A stretch of DNA of 5,194 nt from Lachnospiraceae bacterium (GCA_016297945.1 JAEDFR010000133.1:1-5194); one strand, 5' to 3'. Shown: positions 1 through 4,143, counted from the stretch's first letter. Notes: a model not told the origin generated them from the sequence alone. Made by a program: numbers and translations.

Positions 1-170
1 TCCTGATAAATATTTTGAGCACTGTTGTCTTCCACAGAGAATTCGGCTGTGTAATCACGTAAATAGAAACGTCGATGCGTTAACAAACTGATTAACAGTA
101 ATAGACGAAAAGCTGTGGTCTGAGTCACCTCGTACCAGTCAAAGCTGTAAAACAATAGATACAGATCCAC
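1..170 (-). CDS. Unidentified protein, partial (runs off the left edge)
   Basis: On the minus strand a frame stays open from base 179 to base 1 with no stop codon, giving about 56 residues from a GTG at 170-168. It begins VDLYLLFYSFDWYEV and ends at the edge with EFSVEDNSAQNIYQ. An in-frame stop lies at 182-180, so any start must lie inside 179-1, and no ATG is present in frame. GTG at 170 has a purine-rich GAAAAGG just upstream (minus strand), though the 4-base spacing is short. The first 35 residues are rich in Leu, Phe and Tyr, and the rest is more polar, with a charged stretch near HRRFYLRDY. The other five frames here are closed by stops within about 60 bases or look less protein-like. 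I do not recognise the family. It would be transcribed away from the chemoreceptor gene. It could also be a 5'-truncated remnant, or a chance open frame. Confidence 0.42.
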   Translation of the reverse strand, partial: MDLYLLFYSFDWYEVTQTTAFRLLLLISLLTHRRFYLRDYTAEFSVEDNSAQNIYQ

Positions 171-208
171 AGTGCCTTTTCAAAATATATCAGAGATGGA
201 AATAAATA

Positions 209-224
209 CCCAGTGCTAACTGGG
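209..224. repeat. Perfect inverted repeat, 6-bp arms, 4-base loop
   Basis: CCCAGT (209-214) and ACTGGG (219-224) are exact reverse complements around GCTA. It lies in the gap between the minus-strand partial gene and the chemoreceptor gene. It is not followed by a T-run on the plus strand. On the minus strand it is followed by a loose T-rich stretch. It could be an operator or a small leader hairpin for either gene, and the sequence does not decide which. Confidence 0.55.
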
Positions 225-226
225 AG

Positions 227-232
227 AAAGGA
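227..232 (+). promoter_or_regulatory. Possible displaced ribosome binding site of the chemoreceptor gene
   Basis: AAAGGA is the only Shine-Dalgarno-like sequence upstream of the chemoreceptor start, but it lies 44 bases from ATG 277. The inverted repeat 235-264 lies in between. If that repeat folds, the unpaired distance shrinks to about 14 bases (2 before and 12 after the stem). The 20 bases just before the ATG contain no purine-rich SD match. The functional role is inferred. Confidence 0.35.
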
Positions 233-234
233 AA

Positions 235-264
235 AATCCAATTACCATCTAAGATAATTGGATT
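235..264. repeat. Perfect inverted repeat, 10-bp arms, 10-base loop
   Basis: AATCCAATTA (235-244) and TAATTGGATT (255-264) are exact reverse complements around CCATCTAAGA. The element ends 12 bases before the chemoreceptor start codon. As RNA it would form a 10-bp stem in the 5' untranslated region. As DNA it could be an operator with two half-sites. No T-run follows, so it is not a terminator. Confidence 0.7.
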
Positions 265-276
265 ATACGTTATAGT

Positions 277-1575
277 ATGAAAAAAAGCACTGATGTAAAA
301 CTAAACATTCGATGGAAACTGATGATTTATTCATTGATTCCCCTGATTGCAACATGTGTTGAACTCTGTATTGGAATCAGACTGTTTTTTGGAAAAGAAA
401 TTTTATCTACAGTAAAGATGCCGATATTGATTATTTTTATTGTTAATTCTGTTATTATGCTTTTTGTCATGCAGTCATTTGCATGGAGACTGGGAAATTC
501 CATTGACCGTATTATTCAGACATTGGACAGAGCAGGCAATGGTGATTTGACGGCTGAACTTGGCAAACAGGATTTGGAACGCAAAGATGAAATCGCGGTT
601 TTGGCGAGCCATGCCAATAATGTTATTGATCAGTTAAAAGATGTCATTGGACAGGTTGGAAATACTTCTGACGTTATTGAAGATTCAACTGCAAGACTGG
701 ATAAGATGGCTGAGCAGACCAGCAATGCATCTGAAGATGTTGCAAGAAGCATGGGCGATATGGCAAACGGAGCGACTGCACAGGCTGCCGAGACACAGGC
801 AGTATCCGATGCGATTAACCGTATTGGAGAAGGAATTGAAGAGACCGGCAATGCCGTTGCCAAGCTGATTGCGAATGCTGATCAAATGAAAGCAGCAGGT
901 CAGGAAGGTGTTGATTCCGTCGGCGAATTAAAGACGATTTCCGAAAAAGTAAAAGCACAGATTGCTGTTATTTATGAACAGACCAATACTACCAACGAAT
1001 CTGCGCAGGAAATACATAAAGCTACCGAACTGATTTCATCCATTGCAAATGAGACCAACCTCTTGGCTTTAAACGCTTCTATCGAGGCTGCCAGAGCCGG
1101 TGAAAGCGGAAGAGGTTTTGCAGTCGTAGCGGAACAGATTAAAAATCTTGCAGAGCAGTCCAATCAGTCAGCTAAGACAATTGAAGCAATTATCAATAAT
1201 TTACTTGCAGATACCGAGCAGGCTGTTAAGACTATGAATACGGTTGATGCTATTATCGGTTTTCAGGCTGATAAGGTTGAAATGACCAAGAGAGTATTTG
1301 ATAAAGTGAATCATGGACTGATTGTTACCATGGAAGGTGTGGAAAGTATCGCGCAGAGCACCAAAAATCTGGATGTTGCAAAAGGTCAGGTTATGGTATC
1401 GGTTGAAAGTCTTTCTGCTATTGCAGAACAGAATGCGGCATCCACAGAGGAAACTGCAGCAAGTGCCGAAGAGCTGGCTGCTACTATCGGTGAGATTAAA
1501 AATGCTACCAGCAGATTAAATCAGGTTGCTGATGATTTAACAACCCAGACCAACCGTTTTCAGATTTATATTTAG
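277..1575 (+). CDS. Methyl-accepting chemotaxis protein with a minimal extracellular part
   Basis: Chemoreceptor that would signal through CheW and CheA to bias flagellar rotation, 432 residues. Two hydrophobic helices lie at about 14-37 and 48-69, joined by only about 10 residues, so no Cache or four-helix sensor domain is present outside the membrane. A HAMP linker (about 70-122, with GNGDLTAEL and RKDEIAVLA) leads into a long coiled-coil signalling domain. The highly conserved hairpin tip is at about 256-295 (NETNLLALNASIEAARAGE, then GRGFAVVAEQIKNLA). A methylation-type helix, ASTEETAASAEELA, lies at about 388-401, with its likely partner near ATAQAAETQ (166-174). There is no C-terminal CheR-tethering pentapeptide, and the protein ends FQIYI. 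ATG 277 is preceded by an in-frame stop at 250-252, so it is the first available ATG. It lacks a nearby SD (see 227-232). The gene appears monocistronic, with its own terminator at 1588. No other chemotaxis gene is in view, and the ligand cannot be inferred. Confidence 0.95.
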   Translation: MKKSTDVKLNIRWKLMIYSLIPLIATCVELCIGIRLFFGKEILSTVKMPILIIFIVNSVIMLFVMQSFAWRLGNSIDRIIQTLDRAGNGDLTAELGKQDLERKDEIAVLASHANNVIDQLKDVIGQVGNTSDVIEDSTARLDKMAEQTSNASEDVARSMGDMANGATAQAAETQAVSDAINRIGEGIEETGNAVAKLIANADQMKAAGQEGVDSVGELKTISEKVKAQIAVIYEQTNTTNESAQEIHKATELISSIANETNLLALNASIEAARAGESGRGFAVVAEQIKNLAEQSNQSAKTIEAIINNLLADTEQAVKTMNTVDAIIGFQADKVEMTKRVFDKVNHGLIVTMEGVESIAQSTKNLDVAKGQVMVSVESLSAIAEQNAASTEETAASAEELAATIGEIKNATSRLNQVADDLTTQTNRFQIYI

Positions 1576-1587
1576 GATAAGATTTTC

Positions 1588-1629
1588 AGACAGTCCACGC
1601 GATTTGTGCATGGGCTGTCTTTTTTATTT
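1588..1629 (+). terminator. Rho-independent terminator of the chemoreceptor gene
   Basis: A 10-bp stem (AGACAGTCCA 1588-1597 with TGGGCTGTCT 1611-1620, one T-G wobble) has a 13-base loop and runs straight into a T-tract at 1620-1625, then ATTT. It begins 12 bases after the TAG stop. It separates the chemoreceptor transcript from the sirtuin gene. Confidence 0.92.
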
Positions 1630-1641
1630 GGTAAATGCCAT

Positions 1642-1758
1642 CACTGAGCATGATTGGATGAGATGTGAGCAGAAAATAAGCCAAGTGGATTTATGTATGC
1701 GATGTGGACTTGGCAATGAGCTGAGCGGATTTATGCATGCGATGCGAGTTGATAAAAT
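1642..1758 (+). repeat. Degenerate tandem repeat, about 40-bp period
   Basis: Bases 1681-1710 and 1721-1750 align without gaps at an offset of exactly 40 bases, with 22 of 30 positions identical. All 8 differences are transitions. The shared core is GGATTTATG, then a C or T, then ATGCGATG. A weaker third copy is suggested upstream: CACTGAGC (1642-1649) resembles CAATGAGC (1714-1721), and GATGAGATGTGAG (1657-1669) resembles the ATGCGATGCGAG part of the last copy. The stretch has no plausible gene and lies between the chemoreceptor terminator and the sirtuin ribosome binding site. It resembles the dispersed intergenic repeats seen in some Lachnospiraceae genomes; that comparison is from memory. 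Confidence 0.6.
1680..1714. repeat. Inverted repeat enclosing one repeat copy
   Basis: GCCAAGT (1680-1686) and ACTTGGC (1708-1714) are exact 7-bp reverse complements. They enclose a 21-base loop that holds the GGATTTATG...GCGATG core of the tandem repeat. No T-run follows, so it is not a terminator. The equivalent arms are not conserved in the next copy (1721-1750). Confidence 0.55.
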
Positions 1759-1764
1759 ATGTAT

Positions 1765-1771
1765 AAGGAGG
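1765..1771 (+). promoter_or_regulatory. Strong ribosome binding site with a two- to three-codon leader ORF
   Basis: AAGGAGG is a full SD match lying 10 bases before the sirtuin ATG at 1782. Two other ATGs (1774 and 1777) lie between it and the gene, in one frame: ATG ATG TTA TGA. The TGA (1783-1785) overlaps the sirtuin start as ATGA. Ribosomes starting at 1777 (5-base spacing) would stop exactly on the sirtuin start codon. Sirtuin homology supports 1782 as the gene start. Confidence 0.8.
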
Positions 1772-1781
1772 ATATGATGTT

Positions 1782-2504
1782 ATGACAGAGTTGGAACAAC
1801 TGCAAAAAATGATTGATGAAAGTAATTCTATTGTATTTTTTGGCGGGGCGGGAGTATCTACCGAAAGCGGCATTCCGGATTTTCGAAGTGTGGATGGTCT
1901 GTATCACCAGAAATACGATTATCCTCCGGAAACGATATTGAGCCATACCTTTTACCGGCAAAAGACGTCAGAGTTTTATCGGTTTTATCGGGACAAAATG
2001 CTCTGTCTGTCTGCAAAGCCAAATGCGGCGCACTTAAAACTGGCTGAATTGGAGAAGGCAGGCAAATTAAAAGCCGTCGTGACACAGAATATTGATGGGC
2101 TTCATCAGGCAGCCGGCAGTAAAACGGTATATGAACTTCACGGAAGTGTTTTGCGCAATTACTGTGAATCCTGTGGGAAGTTTTATGATGCGCAGTATAT
2201 TTTGGATTCAGAGGATGTTCCCAGGTGTGAGTGCGGAGGATTTATCAAGCCGGATGTTGTGTTATATGAAGAAGGTTTGGACAATACCGTTATGACCAAT
2301 GCCATCCGTGCCATAGCATCTGCCGATATGCTGATTATCGGAGGAACTTCTTTAGTTGTTTATCCGGCAGCAGGATTAATTGACTATTACAAAGGAAACA
2401 AGCTGGTCGTAATCAATAAGGCACCAACCTCCAGAGACAGCATGGCAGATTTGGTAATCAGCGGGCCGATTGGAGAGATTTTTTCACAGATTACGGTAGG
2501 ATAA
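1782..2504 (+). CDS. cobB: Sir2-family NAD-dependent protein deacylase (sirtuin)
   Basis: Cytoplasmic enzyme that removes acyl groups, chiefly acetyl, from protein lysines while splitting NAD+ to nicotinamide and O-acyl-ADP-ribose. It has 240 residues, the usual size for a stand-alone bacterial sirtuin. The NAD-binding signature GGAGVSTESGIPDFRS is at 21-36 and TQNIDGLH at 101-108, followed by the catalytic His120 in the ELHGS motif. Structural zinc ligands are C128, C131, C149 and C151 (CxxC then CxC), followed by FIKPDVVLYEE. The second Rossmann part carries GGTSLVVYPAAG (187-198) and VINKAPTSRD (210-219). By hand alignment, the Tyr-x-x-Arg pair of desuccinylase-type sirtuins corresponds to Tyr66 and Tyr69, with Arg70 one residue off, so a deacetylase preference is more likely; this is inference. 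The start is set by AAGGAGG at 1765-1771. No substrate gene such as acs is adjacent. The gene symbol is used in the broad family sense. Confidence 0.95.
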   Translation: MTELEQLQKMIDESNSIVFFGGAGVSTESGIPDFRSVDGLYHQKYDYPPETILSHTFYRQKTSEFYRFYRDKMLCLSAKPNAAHLKLAELEKAGKLKAVVTQNIDGLHQAAGSKTVYELHGSVLRNYCESCGKFYDAQYILDSEDVPRCECGGFIKPDVVLYEEGLDNTVMTNAIRAIASADMLIIGGTSLVVYPAAGLIDYYKGNKLVVINKAPTSRDSMADLVISGPIGEIFSQITVG

Positions 2505-2581
2505 AAGAAATTGGCGAAAAAAGCTGTTTTCATAAATATTTGAGCTGAGTTGTAATTAAAAATATCGGAATGGAGATTCCT
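2505..2581. other. Short AT-rich gap between the sirtuin and DUF951 genes
   Basis: No convincing terminator follows the sirtuin stop codon: there is no stable stem with a T-run. Possible promoter boxes, such as TTGAGC at about 2540 with TATCGG 17 bases on, match poorly and would place the transcript start at the DUF951 start. Read-through from the sirtuin gene into DUF951 is therefore possible. Confidence 0.4.
2572..2575 (+). promoter_or_regulatory. Ribosome binding site deciding the DUF951 start
   Basis: GGAG lies 6 bases before ATG 2582. It would fall inside the coding sequence if the upstream in-frame ATG at 2570 were used, and that ATG has no SD of its own. This favours 2582, which also gives the family's usual N-terminus (MEYQIGDIV). 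Confidence 0.75.
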
Positions 2582-2764
2582 ATGGAATATCAGATTGGAG
2601 ATATTGTTACCTTAAAAAAAGCACACCCCTGCGGAAGCAAGCAATGGGAAGTATTGCGTGTGGGGGCTGATTTTCGATTAAAATGTGCCGGTTGTGGACA
2701 TCAGTTGATGATGCCACGGGTGCAGGTTGAAAAAAATACAAAAGAAATTTGCAAAAACACTTGA
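2582..2764 (+). CDS. DUF951 family small protein
   Basis: Small cytoplasmic protein of unknown function, 60 residues, close to the usual length of the family in Firmicutes. The N-terminal part (EYQIGDIVTLKKAHPCGS, residues 2-19) looks like a small beta-barrel or SH3-like start. The family hallmarks HPCGS (15-19), WEVLRVGADFRLKC (22-35) and CAGCGH (35-40) are intact. C35 and C38, possibly with C17 and H40, could bind a metal, but that is inference. ATG 2582 is chosen over in-frame ATG 2570 because GGAG 2572-2575 then sits at normal spacing. Relatives commonly lie beside ychF and the rpsF operon; I believe the Bacillus counterpart is yyzM, but I cannot verify that. Here the upstream neighbour is a sirtuin instead. 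The -35 box of the rpsF promoter overlaps its stop codon. Confidence 0.88.
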   Translation: MEYQIGDIVTLKKAHPCGSKQWEVLRVGADFRLKCAGCGHQLMMPRVQVEKNTKEICKNT

Positions 2765-2771
2765 AATTTGC
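2744..2771 (+). repeat. 9-bp direct repeat flanking the rpsF -35 box
   Basis: GAAATTTGC occurs at 2744-2752 and again at 2763-2771, a 19-base period. The second copy overlaps the -35 hexamer and the DUF951 stop codon. It may be chance in an A-rich stretch, or a pair of binding sites on roughly the same face of the helix. Confidence 0.4.
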
Positions 2772-2789
2772 GAAGATAGATGGTATCAT
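2761..2789 (+). promoter_or_regulatory. Sigma-A type promoter of the rpsF-ssb-rpsR operon
   Basis: TTGAAA (2761-2766, 5 of 6 to consensus), exactly 17 bases, then TATCAT (2784-2789, 5 of 6). A-rich runs upstream (2729-2758) could act as an UP element. Transcription would begin near 2796, giving a leader of about 68 nt before rpsF. This is the best promoter match in the window and fits a highly expressed ribosomal protein operon. Confidence 0.82.
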
Positions 2790-2814
2790 TCATGTTTGTG
2801 ATATATTATTCCTT

Positions 2815-2838
2815 GCTCTTTATTAAAAGTTAAAGGGC
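2815..2838 (+). promoter_or_regulatory. Hairpin in the rpsF leader
   Basis: GCTCTTTA (2815-2822) pairs with TAAAGGGC (2831-2838) in an 8-bp stem with one T-G wobble and an 8-base loop. It ends 10 bases before the AAGGAGG ribosome binding site (2849-2855). bS6-bS18 is known to bind its own rpsF leader in several bacteria, through a motif with an unpaired CCG. No CCG occurs in 2765-2863, so this may be a divergent form or unrelated. Confidence 0.45.
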
Positions 2839-2863
2839 CAGAGACCAAAAGGAGGTAACAAGC

Positions 2864-3154
2864 ATGAACAAATATGAATTAGCCGTTATTGTTAGTGCTA
2901 AAATCGAAGACCATGAAAGAGCTGCAACGATTGAAAAAGTTAAAGGCTATATCGAGAGATTCGATGGAACTATCACAAATGTTGATGAATGGGGCAAGAA
3001 AAAACTTGCATATGACATTCAGAAGATGAGTGAAGCATTCTATTATTTCATCCAGTTCGATGCTGATGCAACAGTTCCTTACGACGTTGAAAACCATGTA
3101 CGTCTTATGGAAAATGTCATCAGATTCTTATGCGTAAGACAAGACGAGGCATAA
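2864..3154 (+). CDS. rpsF: Small ribosomal subunit protein bS6
   Basis: Protein of the 30S central domain that pairs with bS18 on 16S rRNA. It has 96 residues, the normal length without the long acidic tail found in enterobacteria. The start MNKYELAVIVSAKI, the central DEWGKKKLAYDIQK (41-54) and YYFIQFDA (60-67), and the end RLMENVIRFLCVRQDEA match the family along its whole length. The start is fixed by AAGGAGG (2849-2855) with an 8-base spacer. It is the first gene of the operon with ssb and rpsR, behind the promoter at 2761-2789. The gap to ssb is only 18 bases. Feedback control by the bS6-bS18 pair is known in other bacteria, but the recognised sequence motif is not seen here. Confidence 0.98.
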   Translation: MNKYELAVIVSAKIEDHERAATIEKVKGYIERFDGTITNVDEWGKKKLAYDIQKMSEAFYYFIQFDADATVPYDVENHVRLMENVIRFLCVRQDEA

Positions 3155-3172
3155 TAGAAAGTAGGAAAAAAT

Positions 3173-3616
3173 ATGAATAAAGTTATTCTAATGGGACGTT
3201 TAACAAGAGATCCTGAAGTGAGATATTCACAGGGGGAACAGCCGCTGGCAATTGCCAGATATTCCATTGCAGTAGATCGCAGAGGTCGTAACAGTCAGGA
3301 TGGACAGACTGCAGATTTTATCAACTGTGTTGCTTTTGGAAGACAGGGCGAATTTGCAGAGAAATATCTGCATAAAGGAACCAAAATTGCTCTTGCCGGT
3401 AGAATTCAGACCGGAAGTTATACCAACAAAGATGGTGTTAAGGTCTATACCACAGAAGTTGTTGTGGAAGAGCAGGAATTTGCCGAAAGTAAGAATGCAC
3501 AGGGTGGTTCTGATAATGGTGGCTATGTACCCGCTCAGAGCAATGCTGCTCCGATAGAAGCAGGTGCTGGATTTATCAACATTCCCGAAGGTATCGAGGA
3601 ATTGCCGTTCAATTAG
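3173..3616 (+). CDS. ssb: Single-stranded DNA-binding protein
   Basis: Tetrameric OB-fold protein that coats single-stranded DNA and recruits replication and repair enzymes. It has 147 residues. The OB fold spans about 1-105, opening MNKVILMGRLTRDPEVRY. Its signature stretch is DFINCVAFGRQGEFAEKY (48-65), then KGTKIALAGRIQTGSY (68-83) and TTEVVVEEQEF (93-103). A short Gly/Asn/Ala-rich linker (about 105-135) is less conserved. The C-terminal interaction tip is EGIEELPFN, so the usual acidic-x-Pro-Phe end carries an extra Asn after the Phe. A weak SD (AGGA 3163-3166, 6-base spacer) sets the start. The gene lies between rpsF and rpsR, the classic Firmicutes arrangement, so SSB is co-expressed with the two ribosomal proteins. 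Its full length and context point to the main chromosomal SSB, not a competence or phage paralogue. Confidence 0.97.
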   Translation: MNKVILMGRLTRDPEVRYSQGEQPLAIARYSIAVDRRGRNSQDGQTADFINCVAFGRQGEFAEKYLHKGTKIALAGRIQTGSYTNKDGVKVYTTEVVVEEQEFAESKNAQGGSDNGGYVPAQSNAAPIEAGAGFINIPEGIEELPFN

Positions 3617-3639
3617 AGAATTAGAATGGAGGCAAAGAT

Positions 3640-3903
3640 ATGGCTTTTAATAAGACAGACAAATCCGATTCTCCTATGAAGAGAAGAGGCGGAATCCGTA
3701 GAAGAAAAAAAGTTTGTGTATTCTGCGGAAAAGATAATGTGATCGATTACAAAGATACAGCAAAATTAAGAAAATATGTTTCTGAAAGAGGAAAAATTCT
3801 TCCTCGCAGAATCACAGGAAACTGTGCAAAGCATCAGAGAGCTTTAACAGCAGCTATTAAACGAGCTCGCCACGTTGCTCTCATGCCTTATGTTCAGGAC
3901 TAA
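3640..3903 (+). CDS. rpsR: Small ribosomal subunit protein bS18, zinc-binding (C+) form
   Basis: 30S protein that forms a heterodimer with bS6 on 16S rRNA. It has 87 residues. A basic N-terminus (KRRGGIRRRKK, 14-24) precedes the core with IDYKDTAKLRKYV (35-47) and LPRRITGNCAKHQR (54-67), and the end AIKRARHVALMPYVQD is typical. Cysteines C26 and C29 (CVFC) with C62 and H65 (CAKH) give a plausible zinc site, so this is the metal-binding form; E. coli bS18 lacks these ligands. GGAGG (3628-3632) with a 7-base spacer fixes the start. The gap after ssb is 23 bases. It is the last gene of the operon, followed after 18 bases by a strong terminator. It would be the partner of bS6 in any leader-mediated feedback. 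Confidence 0.98.
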   Translation: MAFNKTDKSDSPMKRRGGIRRRKKVCVFCGKDNVIDYKDTAKLRKYVSERGKILPRRITGNCAKHQRALTAAIKRARHVALMPYVQD

Positions 3904-3921
3904 AGTGAAAGCATAATATGG

Positions 3922-3957
3922 AAACACTCTCTAATCGTATTTAGGGAGTGTTTTTTT
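3922..3957 (+). terminator. Rho-independent terminator of the rpsF-ssb-rpsR operon
   Basis: AAACACTCTCTAA (3922-3934) pairs with TTAGGGAGTGTTT (3941-3953) in a 13-bp stem with one wobble and a 6-base loop. It merges into a 7-base T-run (3951-3957). It separates the ribosomal protein operon from gdpP. Confidence 0.94.
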
Positions 3958-4017
3958 ATGTGGGAAGAATACTTTCGGAAACTACCATATATAGTATGTG
4001 CAAAAATTTCAGTTTAA

Positions 4018-4026
4018 TGGTATACT
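4018..4026 (+). promoter_or_regulatory. Extended -10 promoter, probably for gdpP
   Basis: TGG followed by TATACT (4021-4026, 5 of 6 to TATAAT) is an extended -10 element. The -35 region about 17 bases upstream (GTGCAA, 3998-4003) is poor, as often tolerated with an extended -10. ATAGTAT (3991-3997) and ATACTAT (4022-4028) form a dyad across the promoter that could be an operator. Transcription would begin near 4033, leaving a leader of about 110 nt. Confidence 0.6.
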
Positions 4027-4045
4027 ATCTTTGTATGTAATAATA

Positions 4046-4074
4046 GGTGTTAGTATCAGATACTGCTAATCACC
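4046..4074 (+). promoter_or_regulatory. First hairpin in the gdpP leader
   Basis: GGTG (4046-4049) pairs with CACC (4071-4074). After one bulged T (4070), TTAGTA (4050-4055) pairs with TACT-side bases 4064-4069, with one T-G wobble. This gives about 10 pairs closed by the 8-base loop TCAGATAC. No T-run follows, so it is not a simple terminator. Confidence 0.5.
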
Positions 4075-4100
4075 GGCAATTTTATAAATGTGTTTGATGG

Positions 4101-4127
4101 CTGCCGTGCATAGTTTTATGATGGCAG
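4101..4127 (+). promoter_or_regulatory. Second hairpin in the gdpP leader, next to the ribosome binding site
   Basis: CTGCC (4101-4105) pairs with GGCAG (4123-4127). Inside, CATA (4109-4112) pairs with TATG (4117-4120) around GTTT. The TGCCG at 4102-4106 can instead pair with CGGCA at 4074-4078, so two folds compete. The hairpin ends 3 bases before GAGG (4131-4134), the likely ribosome binding site of gdpP. Confidence 0.5.
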
Positions 4128-4143
4128 AATGAGGCAATGCTAA

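Noticed and set aside
2..91. Plus-strand frame at the left edge ending in TGA at 89-91 (tail of a gene entering the window)
   Set aside because: Its 29 residues are rich in Cys, His, Asn and Arg with no recognisable character. The opposite-strand frame is longer and more protein-like. It cannot be fully excluded.
209..224. Terminator at the first inverted repeat
   Set aside because: The stem is only 6 bp, and a purine-rich stretch follows it on the plus strand instead of a T-run. On the minus strand the T-rich stretch is interrupted and no gene precedes it.
630..1163. Open frames on both strands inside the chemoreceptor gene
   Set aside because: They reflect the repetitive Ala/Glu/Ser-rich coding sequence of the signalling domain. 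The sense frame is continuous and canonical.
1691..2085. Three overlapping minus-strand open frames (1691-1873, 1731-1961, 1858-2085)
   Set aside because: They are antisense to the sirtuin gene or its repeat-containing upstream region and have no family features. The sense frame carries intact sirtuin motifs.
2506..2560. Promoter for DUF951 between the sirtuin and DUF951
   Set aside because: Candidate -35 and -10 pairs match poorly, and the best-spaced pair would start transcription at or beyond the start codon.
3958..4017. Small open frame of 19 codons starting in the terminator T-tract (MWEEYFRKLPYIVCAKISV)
   Set aside because: It has no ribosome binding site, its start overlaps the rpsR terminator, and it lies before the predicted gdpP transcript start.
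4033..4143. A ydaO-type c-di-AMP riboswitch or a c-di-GMP riboswitch before gdpP
   Set aside because: None of the conserved sequence blocks I recall for these classes is present, and the leader is short for ydaO. Only generic hairpins are visible.
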